Assembly (NCBI GenBank): GCA_050084985.1
Contig: JBITNC010000001.1
Coordinates: forward strand, 59,830,001-59,894,000
DNA: 64,000 bases
Origin: Nageia nagi
Lineage: Eukaryota > Pinophyta
Direction: 5' to 3'
Made by a program: the position numbers and the translations under genes. Shown here piece by piece: positions 24,620 to 36,023 of this stretch. The notes under the pieces are model-generated. The model saw nothing but the letters and a program-made list of their open reading frames with translations, ran no database searches and was not told the DNA's origin. The stretch's first letter is position 1; every line of letters begins with the position of its first letter.

Positions 24620-25140
24620 TGAAGGAATTAACACTAACAAGATAATTTCTAAACAACCACGATCTCTTAAAAACTCACAATTACATCTAACAAACTCACA
24701 AAGCAATCTCACAACACAAGATGTAAGTGGTTCCTTGAACTAGGAGTACATCCACTATTTTTTTTTACTTCAATCACAAATACAACTCTTACAATCCTCT
24801 ACACTTTCTCTTAACCACTATCCTTACAATCTCCTACACTTTTCTCTTAACCACTATCCTATAGCATAACTTTACTCCACAATTGGTGTGTAATCAGAAA
24901 GAGGGATCCTTCTATTTATGGACCAAAATCCCTCTTTGGATCACCTTTTTATCTAATGTACAAAAGTATAACATGCACATCCTTTTACCCAAGGGGCATG
25001 ATTATGACATGGAGTGTAAGACAAGTTACATTATCATATTCACTTAAATACTTAAGGTATCAAATAATACCCTTAAGTATTAGTGAATTTACATAGAAAT
25101 TTAATACAACCTTTACAATAATGCATTATACATTCCAATA
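24620..25140 (-). repeat. 5' LTR of element C
   Basis: A 521-bp homologue of 17813-18302. The extra length is largely a local duplication of a segment containing CTCTTAACCACTATCC. The plus-strand right end reads CCAATA instead of CCAACA, a change in the terminal dinucleotide. Confidence 0.88.
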
Positions 25141-25992
25141 GTTTTGTAGTAATGAATTTTTGCAATATTGTAAATATTATGGAGTGAGAATAAAACTCAC
25201 TGCTGCCTACACTCCATAAAAAATGGTGTGGCTAAATGTAACAATAAAACTTTGGCTAATATGGTAAGAAGCATGCTCCAAACTAAATTTCTAAGCAATA
25301 TTTATTGGCTAAAGCTATTAGGACAACTGTGTATAGTTTAATTAGGATTCCAACCTATAGTTTGGATGGCATAACACCTTTTGAGGCATGATATGATAAA
25401 AGGCCAAATGTGAATCATTTTAGAGTGTTTGGTTTCTTGGTTATGTGTATGTTATAAGGGAGCGTAGATAAAAATTGTATCCAAAAGTGAGCCTTGTATA
25501 TTTATTGGTTATTATGAAACAAGCAAAGCATATAGATTGTACAATTCCAAAACTCACAAAGTTATTATTTCAAGAGATGTTATTGTTTATGAAGTGAAAG
25601 CATGGGGTCATTAAAAATAACTTGTTAAAGATGGATCATTTAATGAAAGCTCTTCTAATGTGTAATCTACTATTCAACCTAGCTAAAAAAATATGCAACC
25701 TGAAGCATCAAATAATCCACAAAAGCCTATGAAAGTGTAGCTCAAATATATTCCAAATAATGGTGATGGTTCTCCAAGCAAGAATAGTAAAGCAAGGGTA
25801 ATATAACACTTGTAAATCATCCTCCTTCTCAAATGTTAGATCAAATTTTTCAAAGAGAGTAACTAGAGGACAAGAAAAAGAAGTAGATCAAGAAACTAAG
25901 AGGCTTGAAAATCTTCATTTGTATAGTGATGAGTTAGATGGTGAATTGGCTAGTTTTGCTTTGGTGGCTAGTGTTCTTTTAGAGCCTTCTTA
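25141..25992 (+). pseudogene. Element B integrase core and linker
   Basis: This continues exactly from 17812. It reads SNEFLQYCKYYGV, then LTAAYTP, a degraded N-G-V-A segment, and NHFRVFGFLV, the integrase C-terminal motifs, with stops. The following linker to 25992 is Ser/Asn rich and ends at L-E-P-S-Y-E, where element D is inserted. Its continuation at 33185 reads S-Y-Y-E-N-A, so a few bases are duplicated as the target site. Confidence 0.78.
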
Positions 25993-26493
25993 TGAAGTAT
26001 TAAATCCTAAAAGACTAAAATTCTAATCTACCAAGATCACTTGAAAGCTCACTCAAACATATATACTCAAAGTATAAATAATCTTACAAATTGATACAAG
26101 ATATAAGTAGTTTCCTCTAAGAAAAGATTATATAAACTAACTAAGATCTTTCTTATTCACAAAGATAACTCTCTTATAAGACCTCTTTCTTTTCTCTAAT
26201 ACTAATCCTAGAGCATAAATTTGTTTCAAACTTTTGGTGGGTGATCACAAGGAGAGGGCTTTCAATTTATAGGCCAAAAATCCTCCCTTGGATCACCCTC
26301 TCAACCATTGTATAAAGACATGACATGCTTCACCCTTTTACCCAAACGGTATGCTCATGAGAAGGAGTGTAGGATAAGTTACATTATCATATTCACTTAA
26401 AACTTAAGGTATCTAGGGATATCTTTAAATATTAGTGAATTTACAAAGAAAAATATTACAAAATCTTACAATAATGCATTATATGTTCCAACA
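25993..26493 (-). repeat. 3' LTR of element D
   Basis: It begins TGAAGTATTAAATCC, where the other LTR begins TGAAAGATTCAATCC, and ends in ACA. The family palindrome at 26401-26430 is degenerate here. A purine tract on the minus strand follows at 26494-26503. Confidence 0.87.
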
Positions 26494-26959
26494 CTCCTCC
26501 TTAATGTAATATTGAAATAAAATGAATGAGAGAAGAAAGAGAGAGTTCTCATCAATATAGATACAATAAGAGATGAGAAAATTTACATCTTTGCAAAATG
26601 AGAAAGATCTTAGTTTGAGAATAACTACTTTACATTCTACCAAATGGTTTACAATACAATCATTAACCATAACTAGTTTTAATATGTATATAGTAGTCAT
26701 CCAATTAAGTTGACATGATGAGCCTCCATGAGCTTGTACATCTAAAGAAAGTAACCTGCAATCTCAAAAAGAAATATGCAAGCTACATGAAACTCAAAAC
26801 AAGATCAGTTATATGTATCATGTACACATTCATATCAACAAGGATAAATAAATCAAGTAATACCATCCATAAACTGATTAATGGTGCACTATAATTCATC
26901 ATAAAATTCCAAGATAATACTCATAGTCACCTCCTATATACAAAATATGTCTTGATTAT

Positions 26960-27230
26960 TATCACAAATAGAACATGATAAAAATGCACATATGAGTTCC
27001 TCACACATGGATAACTAAACAATCCAAAAGATACATATGAGTTTCTCACATATGGATAACTGAACAATGAAAAAAGATTCACCATATGCACATATGAGTT
27101 CCTCTCACATGAATAACTAAATAAGCTAATGATGGTCTATTATATGCTCAAGGTGTATAAATAGTTCATCATACAAGGAGAACTAACTAAAAAGGTACAC
27201 ACATAAATCAACACTATACAACTAAAAATC
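26960..27230 (-). repeat. Short hairpin-unit array of D
   Basis: Three units of the AGTTCCTCAC..ATGGATAACT type occur (near 26994, 27037 and 27098). A single degraded copy of the second hairpin type follows near 27160-27210. The array is at the same position as those in C, E and F, between the end of pol and the 3' LTR. Confidence 0.65.
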
Positions 27231-27289
27231 CTTCTAAGGGTGAAGTTGTCATCATAAATATAAATTTATTACAAGAATTAAAAATTCAT

Positions 27290-30200
27290 TCCTTTTGAGG
27301 AAAATTCACCAACACGATAGACTCCTTAAGCTTACTGAACTAAGCTTTAGGAAGGGGCTTGGTGAACAAATCAGTGGAGTTTAGGGAAGATAGAAAATTT
27401 TACAACCATATGATGCCATTGAAAACCTTCTCCCTGATGAAGTGCGCTTGGATTTTTACATGCTTTATTCTCTTATGGAAAATAGGATTCTTAGCCAACA
27501 AATAATGAGTATTTATTTAAATAAATCTTATATGGATGAGCTTACTCATACTTAATTTTTTTTAGAATATGCCTAAGCCAAATAGCTTCTTGGGCTCAAT
27601 AGACATGGCTCAATATTCATCTTCTATGGTAGATAGAGAAATAGTAGGGTGCTTCTTAGAAGCCTAAAAAATAACCTTTGAACCAATGCTAAACATATAT
27701 GCAGAGGTTGATTTCCTATCATTTCTATCTTCTCCATAGTCAAAATTTAAGAACCCTAAAGAACAAATGAGAAAAACTTAGAATACTTGAGAGTAAGATC
27801 TTTATCCTCATATATACCTAAGATTTGTTTAACAACATTGAGGTGTTCAACATACAATTTTTACATGAATCGTGCCATCAGATTCATTGCAAAGGTAATA
27901 TTTGACTTAAAATAATCAAATAAAAAATATTGTAATTAATTACCTATAAGCTGTAGCATTTGCCAACTAAGAGTTGGAGCTAAGAGAAAGTAATTCAAGG
28001 AGAAAGTGGGATTGCAACAAATTTGCACTCTTTTATTTCAAACTTTTGTAAGATATCTAATATATACATGGATTGATTAATATAAGTATAAGTCCTTGTA
28101 TTGGTAAACTGCATTCTAAGGTAGTATGTAAGAGACCAAGACTATCATTTCAAATATTATCTTAGTTTGAATATGCACTTTGATGATTTATCATTATTTT
28201 AAATGATTAGAAGATCATCCATGTAAATAAGAATGAAGACCACATATTTTTCTTGATTGAGTACATATAGATCAAGTTAGAGAAGCACTTAAAGAATTTC
28301 ATACATGTAAAGTAACTTGAAATCTTCTTGTACTAAGCTCTGGGTGGTTGCTTAAGTCCATACAATAACTTTTTTAGCTTGCACATAAAGGACTTCCTTT
28401 CCTTCCATAACAAACCCTTTTGTTTGATTCATGTAGATTTTTACATCTAAATCACCATTGAGAAAAGCACTCTTGATGTCAAGTTGAAAAACTTTCCATC
28501 CTTGAGCTATTGAAAGAGCAAGGATTATTTTGATAGTGGGCATCTTGACCATGAGAGCAAAGCTTTCTTTATAATCAATTTTGTATTTTTGAGTAAAACC
28601 TTTAGCCATTAACCTTACCTTATATTTTCTAATATTTTCAATTAAATTATACTTGATCTTATAGATCCATTTATTTCTAATCAATTTCTCTCATTGAGAT
28701 AAAGAATCAAGTTTTATGTTTTATAAGCATCTCATACTCTACTTTCATGGCTTCCATCCTGTACTCATGCTTTGAAGCTTTCCTTGAATGATGAGAGATC
28801 ATTTTTGTTATCAATTTTATCAAATAATGATTTATTCAAGGTCATACTTCTTATTATCCTCTAAGTTAGAGAATTTTTCTCTTAGAATGACCTATCTTAT
28901 TGATATCCAACCAATTAGGTGTAATTGAAGAGTCATCTAGATCATCAACATCTTCATTGGAAGCAAATTTTTAAAAAATTCATTAAACTTTACATCCTTC
29001 GATATGAACACTACTCTGTAGGATGGAAAGTAGATCCTGTAGCCTTTATGCCGACTATCATATCCCATAAAGATGCATTTTTTAGCTCTTTTATCTAACT
29101 TTTTTTTTTCTCAAAAATAATGTAAGAGAATGCTTCATAACTAAACACATTAAAATAAGATATGTTAGGTTTCTTTCCTATCTATGTCTTGAAAGAGATT
29201 TTACCCTCAAAGATTTTGTGGGACACCTATTCAGGTGTAAAGTACAGTTCTCACAACTTCACCCCATAAGAAATTGGAAGATTTCTCAACATACATCTAA
29301 CCATATCTATAATTATCTTATTTTTTCTTTCGATAACATCATTTTGCTGTGGATTGTAAGGAATTATAAATTACCTCTTAATCTCATACTTGACATAATA
29401 GTCATTAAACTTATGTTATCATACTCTCCTCCATTATCTAATCTCAACATTTGATTTTAAGATCAATCTAATTTTCAACTAAGACTTTGAAATATTTAAA
29501 CCTATTAAAGGTTTGATCCTTGTGCTAAGAAGATAACCAAATATCATCCTTTTGAAGTCATCAATAGAGGTCAAGACATAAGATGCTCCCCAAGTGACTT
29601 AGTCTAAAATAGACCTATCAAATTTGAATTCACAAGTTGAAGAGGTTGGATTTTCTTATTTTGTTATCTTTTTTAAATCTTTATCTATTCATCTTACCTA
29701 GGATGCACTTCTCATATAGACCAATTATGGGTGAAATTGAAAGAAAACCTTACACTTGGTGTTTCATGACTTGAAAAATTTTGTGTTTAAGGTGCTCTAA
29801 ACATTGATGCCAAAGATTTTACTTAGAGAAAACATTCATAGCAAAACATATTTTGTTGGAACTTGATCCATAATGTAAAGATCATCTTTCATTTATCCTT
29901 TCACCAAATGGTAATTCCCTTCTTAATGCACCAGGATTGTGATCAGTTGAACTCAAATGAGTATCCTTTCCTTGCAACTTGAATTATAGAAAGAAGGTTC
30001 ATTTTGAGCATAGGCATATAGAGCATATTTTCAATAATCTTTTATAAATCAACACACTCTCAATCCCTTGAAATTCATGGATTGAGCTATTACCTATCAT
30101 AACTGCATCCTTTCTTTACTTATAAAATTTTCAAACTTATCATTTTCAAAATTTCAAACTTATCCCAAGGTTCTTTTGCAGAGGTTGATGAAGAGATCTT

Positions 30201-30420
30201 GAGCAACACTTTTCTAACACTGTGCAAAAAATCTTAGAGGTTTTCAACTCGTTCTTTGTATTGTAAGCCTCAAGTGTCTTTTTATTTGTAGGATCAACTA
30301 TATTCTCATTAACTGTCTACCATAGTTTTTTTTCCTGCAATTTAGCTTTCATTTGAGGTTCCTAAATACCATAGTTAGAACGTTGAGAATGTGCTTGGGT
30401 AAGAAGATGTCTTGCATTTT
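27290..30420 (-). pseudogene. Element D gag-pol remnant
   Basis: Starting near 30417 the minus strand gives the gag N-terminus (F-L-P-K-H-I-L), then near 30150 jumps from W-D-K-F to the K-F-E-N-F segment of the protease. A direct repeat TTTCAAACTTATC flanks this point (about 30129 and 30153), suggesting recombination between short repeats. Integrase pieces lie at about 29750-29080. RT lies at 28684-28080, with IRNKWIYKIKYN, KGFTQKYKIDYKESFA and QLDIKSAFLNGDL. RNase H lies at about 27960-27300. Everything is interrupted by stops. Confidence 0.75.
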
Positions 30421-30639
30421 CTACACAAGAAGGTGAATGTGTTAACCAAAGCAAGCATCTTTTAAATTTGTTATTCAAATAAATCAACTATACATGTTGA
30501 GTTTAATCATTCATACATGATAAAATTTGATCGAGGTATGCTTAACTTGATTAAAAAAATTCACATATGCAAACATTTTTAATAGAATCTCATAATAAAT
30601 CCAAAACATCTAACATTTTATCATAACCAAGTACTATAG

Positions 30640-31250
30640 TTGTAGAGGGATAAAGTTGAAGCTTATTTTCTTATCTAAAGTTAGCCTTCACTTGGATTCC
30701 CTGTAAGGTGGAGCTCAGGTCCTACCAATCCTCAATCAATTCACCTTGATTAGTAATATACTCTCACAAGGAAGAGTACTAAGTATTTTTCAAGGTTATG
30801 ATGTATATTGAATTGGCCAAGTTATTATCTTGATTAGTTTCAAATTTTTCCTTTTAAGTTATCAAGATAATACCTAAATGGACATGCAAACATATGGTAT
30901 CACTACACACATGCTTGTCCACCTATATGGAGTTATGTTCAGACCAACAAAGACTTATGGATAATTAAAAAGTATGAATTTTCACCATTAGGATCGTTGG
31001 ACTAAAAGCTCTAATTTGCATTGTCCTCAATTCGTGGCTCTCTAAACAAGTTATATTGCAGAATATACGTGCATATGTGTTCATTTTAGGGGTTGAACTT
31101 TCAATGTTTACATTTTTGCAAATATAAAATAAAGGTGTATAACATAAAGTAAAGTGCTTAATATAAATGATAAATCATTTAACAATGAATTGAAACTAAA
31201 AGTTCAATGGATTTTATTACTAACCCCAAAAGGACCTCATTACATAAGTT
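30640..31250 (-). other. Conserved noncoding leader of D
   Basis: The same leader block as in C, E and F, recognisable over several hundred bases despite loss of coding capacity. The paired arms here are ACTTG and CAGGT, so one pair is broken in the sense strand. Confidence 0.65.
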
Positions 31251-31989
31251 ACATAATTTTGCACAAGTTCACCCATAACTTTGCATAGTTGATAATTTTT
31301 GCATAAGGAATTCATCCAAAGTGAACATTTAAAAGATATCCACTAAAAAATATTCATTCAAATGTATTAGGATTTTTTTTTTTTAATTTTTAAGTAAAAG
31401 GCATTCATAGGAAAACTTCCCCCTCTTTACTTAAAAAAATTGAATTTAAAAATTTCATAAAGAATCTCCTTATTGCAATTTTCATCCCCTTTGGCAATTT
31501 TTTTAACACTAAAAAAACTCCCTTTAAAAAATTGCCATATATTTCTAAAAATTAACTTAGAAATAAAATTCCTCCCCTAATAATAATTTCTCTTTGAACA
31601 CACATAAAAAATTACATTAAGGAAAATAAATAATGTTCTCTCCCCCTTAAAACATTCATCTTTTTATAAGAGTAAACATTAACACTTTCAAAAAATTAAA
31701 TTTCAACTTTAAAGGAAGTACCCTAAAATATTAACCTCCTCTATTTAAAAAAAATATATCTTCATTTCATTAAAAAAAAAAAAACTTTTTTTTTCTTTAA
31801 AAGGAGACAAAATAAATTAATTCTCATGCATTATGGCTGCAACAAATTAATGGGAGGAGGAAACCCATACTCCACTCTAGCCATTAATTGCTTTTAATGA
31901 TGGTCTAAAATAAGTTGCAAGAAACCTAAAAATTTAACCAATAAGAAATACCTTGCAAGAAGCATTTAATGTAGAGCAAGTGGAGGCAG

Positions 31990-32320
31990 CGAAAAATTAA
32001 GGGAGAGGTAACTAAAAAGCAGGGAAAAAGAAATGGGGCCACGGGCTCCTTTCAATACTACATGAGATAGGAAAAAAGCAGACAAGTTTCATGACAGCAG
32101 AGATTCAGGGTTGGTGGCCGTGGGATTAGCAGCCAAGCATCCTCCATTTACTCGTCCGATTATGCCACACCATACTCGAACTGCCACAGGGTGCTGCGGA
32201 GGTCCTAATGAGGGTGGAGAGAGGAGGCAAGGCTACAAAGGAGCATGGGCTCTAAGAGGCCGTTCAAGGCTTATGAATGGCGACATAACACATAACCAAG
32301 GGGCTGGCCGATTTCTTTAA
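31990..32320 (-). other. GC-rich leader segment of D
   Basis: A segment clearly richer in G+C than its surroundings lies between the conserved leader and the 5' LTR. It has open frames on the plus strand (32111-32320), but no domain and the wrong strand for the element. It does not look like the corresponding GC-rich segments of E and F, and its origin is unknown. Confidence 0.55.
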
Positions 32321-32686
32321 AGCATAATTTTATATACAACATTTTTATATATAACAAAAATTGCAAAAATTTTAATACAAAAAAATTGCAATTCTTTTGC
32401 TATCACAATTTGCTCAATAATATATTGTTATGCATATTTCACTAACAAAGAATAAAATTTGTTAGTGTATAAAAATAGCAACAATATATTATTATATTTT
32501 AAGCAATTTTTGTTTAAAAAAATGCTACTAACACAAAAAAAAATTAGTATCATGAAGTAATAAATGAAAGGAGAGAGATTATACCTTCAAATGTTTTACC
32601 TCAAGAAATGAAGATGAAAGAAAGAGTGGAGTGAACCTTCAAAACAATGTTGAAGAGGAGCCTTCACACTAAGATCGAATACTAAA

Positions 32687-33184
32687 TGAAAGATTCAATC
32701 CTAAAAGACTAAAATCCTAATCTACTAAGATCATTTGAAAGCTCACTTAAAACATTTATACTCAAAGCATAACCAATCTCACAAATTGACATAAGATATA
32801 AGTGGTTCCTCCAATATAGGAGTACATCCACTAACTAAGATATTTCTTATTCACAAAGACAACTCTTACAAGATCTCTTTCTTCCTCTCCTAACACTAAT
32901 CATAGAGCATAACTTTGCTTCAAGTTTTTGGTGGGTGATCATAAGGAGAGGGCCTTCTATTTATAGGCCAAAATCCTCCCTTGGATCACCTTCTTAACCA
33001 TTGTACAAAGACATGACATGCTTCACCCTTTTACCTAAGGGATATGCTCATGAGAAAGAGTATAGGACAAGTTACATGATTCTATTCACTTAAATACTTA
33101 AGGTATTTAGGGATACCTTTAAGTATTTGTGAATTTACAAAGAACATTACAAAACCTTACAATAATGCATTATACATTCTAACA
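32687..33184 (-). repeat. 5' LTR of element D
   Basis: A 498-bp TG...CA homologue of 25993-26493. The palindrome at about 33095-33126 remains pairable with a changed centre. A TATA-like CTATAAATAG on the minus strand lies near 32965. Confidence 0.88.
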
Positions 33185-34671
33185 TCTTATTATGAAAATG
33201 CATGTTGTAATGATGTTTGGATAAAGTCCATGGAAGAGGAGATGCACCCCATTGAGAAGAATGATACTAGGCTCTAAATGATAAGGTATTTAGGGAGCTA
33301 GTTGAGCTTCCAAAAGGAAAATATGCTATAGGCTCTAAATGGATCTATAAAATCAAGTTTAATGTTGATGGCACCATTGAGAGGCATAAGGCTAGACTTG
33401 TGGCCAAAGGATTCACTTAGAGATACGACATATACTATGAGGAGACCTTTGCTCTTGTTGCTAGATAAGAAACCATTTGAATGGTTCTCTCCATTATGGC
33501 TCACAAAGGTTGGAATGTATACCATTTGGATATCAATAGTGCATTCTTGAATGGATACCTTGATGAAGAGGTATTTTTTGCTCAGCCCTAAGGTTTTGAA
33601 AAGAAAGGTAAAGAGCATCATGTTGACAAGTTGAAGAAGGCATTATATGGCCTCAAGCAAGTCCCAAGGGCTTGGTACTCATGAATATATGGGTATTTCC
33701 AAAATTTTGGGTTCATAAGAAGTAAAAGTGAACCTAATCTCTACTATAAACATGATGGTACTGATATTTTATTGATTTTCCTTTATGTTGATGTTCTTAT
33801 TTACATGGGTAGCAATTTTAGAATGAATGATGCTTTCAAAAACTTCATGATGCAAGAATTTGAAATGAAGGATCTTGGTCTTATGCACTACTTTCTTGGT
33901 TTGGAGGTATATCAAGAAAATAGTCAAATTTTTATTTCTTAAATCAAGTATGCTAATGATTTGTTACATAAGTTTGGCATGGATGATTATACAACTATTG
34001 TCACTCCTATAGTTGAGGGAGAACACTTAACCAAAGATGATGGAGCTATTGAAGCTAATGTGCACACTTATAGAAGCATAGTTGGAAGCTTGATATTCCT
34101 AACAAATTCAATGTTTGATATTTTTCATATTTTTTCACTTGTATCTAGGTACATAAGTGAACCTTCAAAAATTCATTTAAAAGCAACCAAAAGAATTTTG
34201 AGATATGTCAAAGGCACACAAGATTTTGACATCCATTACCTAAAATAAAACATGCCAAACTTGTTGGATATAATGATAGTGATTGGGATAATAATGATGA
34301 TGATATAAAGTCTACTTTTGGAAATTATTTTAGCATTGGTACAGGTCTTGTTACATGATCTTCCAGAAAGAAAATTACATTTTCTCTATCCTCCACTAAA
34401 GATGAGTATATTTCCATCACTAATGCTAGTGCAAAAGCCTTATGGATGTAGAAAGTTCTTGAGGAGATAGGAGAAAGATAAATTACTTCAACCACCTTGT
34501 TTTGTGATAAGCAAACCAAGCAATTGGCAAAGAATCCTATGCATCATTCCAGATCCAAATATTTTGATATGAGGTACCATTTCATCTGGGATATGGTTGG
34601 AAGAAAGTTATTGAATTGCATTATTGGAAGAGTGAGTATAATCTGGATGATTTGTTCACCAAAGGTGTTGC
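33185..34671 (+). pseudogene. Element B reverse transcriptase and RNase H
   Basis: This continues from 25992. RT blocks: [55 protein letters not shown] and FLYVDVLIYMGS, in which the second catalytic Asp of YVDD is Val. DLGLMHYFLGLEVYQ follows. RNase H (33961-34671) has HTYRSIVGSLIFLT, KATKRILRYVKGT and later pieces. It stops at D-L-F-T-K-G-V, where element F is inserted; T-C-Q-F-V-K-M-R-D follows at 43273. Several stops (for example after GFT and in the KYAND region) make it inactive. Confidence 0.82.
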
Positions 34672-35197
34672 TGAAGGATTTGAACTAGATCTAAACAAAT
34701 CCTCTAGGACCTTAGACTAGGAAACTCAAGTGTACACAAGATAACATAATCACTCAAGATAACACATCTATAATTCTAAGAACATCATTCACACAATATG
34801 ACACCAATATAATGTGGTTCCTCCCTCCTTGGGAGTACATCCACAACTAGTTCTCTTATTCTCAATCTATGTCTCTCTTACAACTATTCTCTGGCTCTTT
34901 CCTACACAACCAAGTAGAGTAATCTTACTCCAAGACTTAGATATGTTTACAAGAGGAGAGGTCCTCTATTTATAGCTTTAGAGCACCTCCCTAACCTTCC
35001 TTTAACCCAAGGGTAAGGTTAGGGTTACATTAAATGTATCACCAAACTTCAACCTACCAACTAACCACTTTGGTAAAGTCAAAGTCTACATATTAAAGAA
35101 TTCTATTAATCTCTTAAGGTATCTACATACCCTTAAGTGATTAATTGAATTTACAAGGAGTTTAGATATTCACAATATTTCATTACAAATTCTAACA
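34672..35197 (-). repeat. 3' LTR of element F
   Basis: 526 bp, starting TGAAGGATT and ending TCTAACA on the plus strand. The differences from the other LTR are at the GG/AG, GTCC/GCCC and ATATT/ATAGT positions in the middle and right parts. The palindrome is at 35113-35137. Confidence 0.95.
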
Positions 35198-35206
35198 CTC
35201 CCCCTT
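35198..35206 (-). promoter_or_regulatory. Polypurine tract of F
   Basis: The minus strand reads AAGGGGGAG directly before the 3' LTR. This is where plus-strand DNA synthesis is primed in LTR retrotransposons. The position next to the exact LTR boundary leaves little doubt. Confidence 0.85.
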
Positions 35207-35692
35207 AATGCAATATTGGGATAGAGCGTAGAAGAGAGAAGAGAGAGAGTAAGAGAGAGTTCTCCTCCATAGAGATACAAGTGGAGATGAGAACTTTTAC
35301 ATATTTGAGAATCTTTTTGAGAACTAGTATGAGACTCACTACATTACCATTTGACAAAAAATGGTTTACAATACAATCATTAACCACAACTGGTTTCACT
35401 GTACATAGTAGTCGATCAACTTTAAGCTGACATGTGAGTCTCCATGAGCTTGCTTTCACAAGGTGAGTAACCTGCATTTCTAAAGAAGATCCTGCATGCT
35501 ACAAGCAACTCATGAACAAAATCAATTAGATGCATCATATATTCAAATAAGAGAATCAAATAATGCCATCTTATAAATAACTGATCAATGGTGCACTATA
35601 AGCCATCACAGAGATGCCAAGCCATCACTCATAGTCACCTGTTGTATATAGACATGTGTTGATTTTAAAAATAGAGCATAAAAATTGTACAA

Positions 35693-35954
35693 TGAGTTTC
35701 TCACGCAGAGCAAACTCACCACGGAGGTATAGAATGTACAACAAGTTCATCACGCAGAGCGAACTTACCAAGGAGGTATATTAATTATATGCTCAAAATT
35801 TGTACAATAAGTTTCTCACACAGAGCAAACTCACCATGGAGGTATAAAATGTACAACAAGTTTGTCACGCAGAGCAAACTTACCACTGAGGTATAAAATA
35901 ATCAACACTCTATAACAACAATTATACAACAAGTTTGTCACGCAGAGCAAACTT
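35693..35954 (-). repeat. Array of five covarying hairpins in F
   Basis: Five imperfect repeats of about 45-70 bp sit between pol and the polypurine tract. Each has complementary arms around a conserved TCACGCAGAG-type loop: TGAGTTT/AAACTCA (35693-35718), AAGTTC/GAACTT (35743-35766), AGTTT/AAACT (35810-35831), AAGTTTG/CAAACTT (35858-35881) and AAGTTTG/CAAACTT (35931-35954). Two stem positions change on both sides together (A-T to G-C, and C-G to T-A). The flanking ACCACGGAGGTATA and TGTACAACA are also repeated. Inference: a structured RNA or DNA element of the retrotransposon; the function is unknown. Confidence 0.85.
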
Positions 35955-36023
35955 ACCACGGAGGTCTAGAATGTACAATCAAAAAGCTCTCTTAGAGGTG
36001 AAGTTGTCATCACTAACAAAAGT

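Larger units (their letters stand above)
17813..25140 (-). mobile_element. Second-family Copia element C, inserted in integrase of B
   Basis: The target duplication GTTTT is perfect (17808-17812 and 25141-25145). LTRs lie at 17813-18302 (490 bp) and 24620-25140 (521 bp). The longer copy carries an internal tandem duplication of about 30-40 bp near 24790-24855, and its last two bases have become TA. The primer site on the minus strand is a mutated TGGTATCAGAGC type (24605-24616). Coding order on the minus strand is gag, protease, integrase, RT, RNase H, all broken. The gag zinc knuckle is missing. The interval between the end of pol and the 3' LTR is occupied by a tandem repeat array. Confidence 0.9.
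25993..33184 (-). mobile_element. Second-family Copia element D, inserted before RT of B
   Basis: The target duplication TCTTA is perfect (25988-25992 and 33185-33189). LTRs are 25993-26493 (501 bp) and 32687-33184 (498 bp) and have diverged at many sites. The primer site next to the right LTR is barely recognisable. It is the most decayed member of its family. It also has a large internal deletion that joins the middle of gag directly to the protease C-terminal region near 30150. Confidence 0.9.

Noticed and set aside
32111-32320. Frame in the leader of D as a captured gene
   Set aside because: Only 69 codons, opposite to the element, no recognisable protein. Not enough to claim gene capture.
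35693-35954. Regularly spaced repeats resembling a CRISPR array
   Set aside because: The units and spacers are both related in sequence, the array sits inside a plant Copia element between pol and the polypurine tract, and there are no cas genes.
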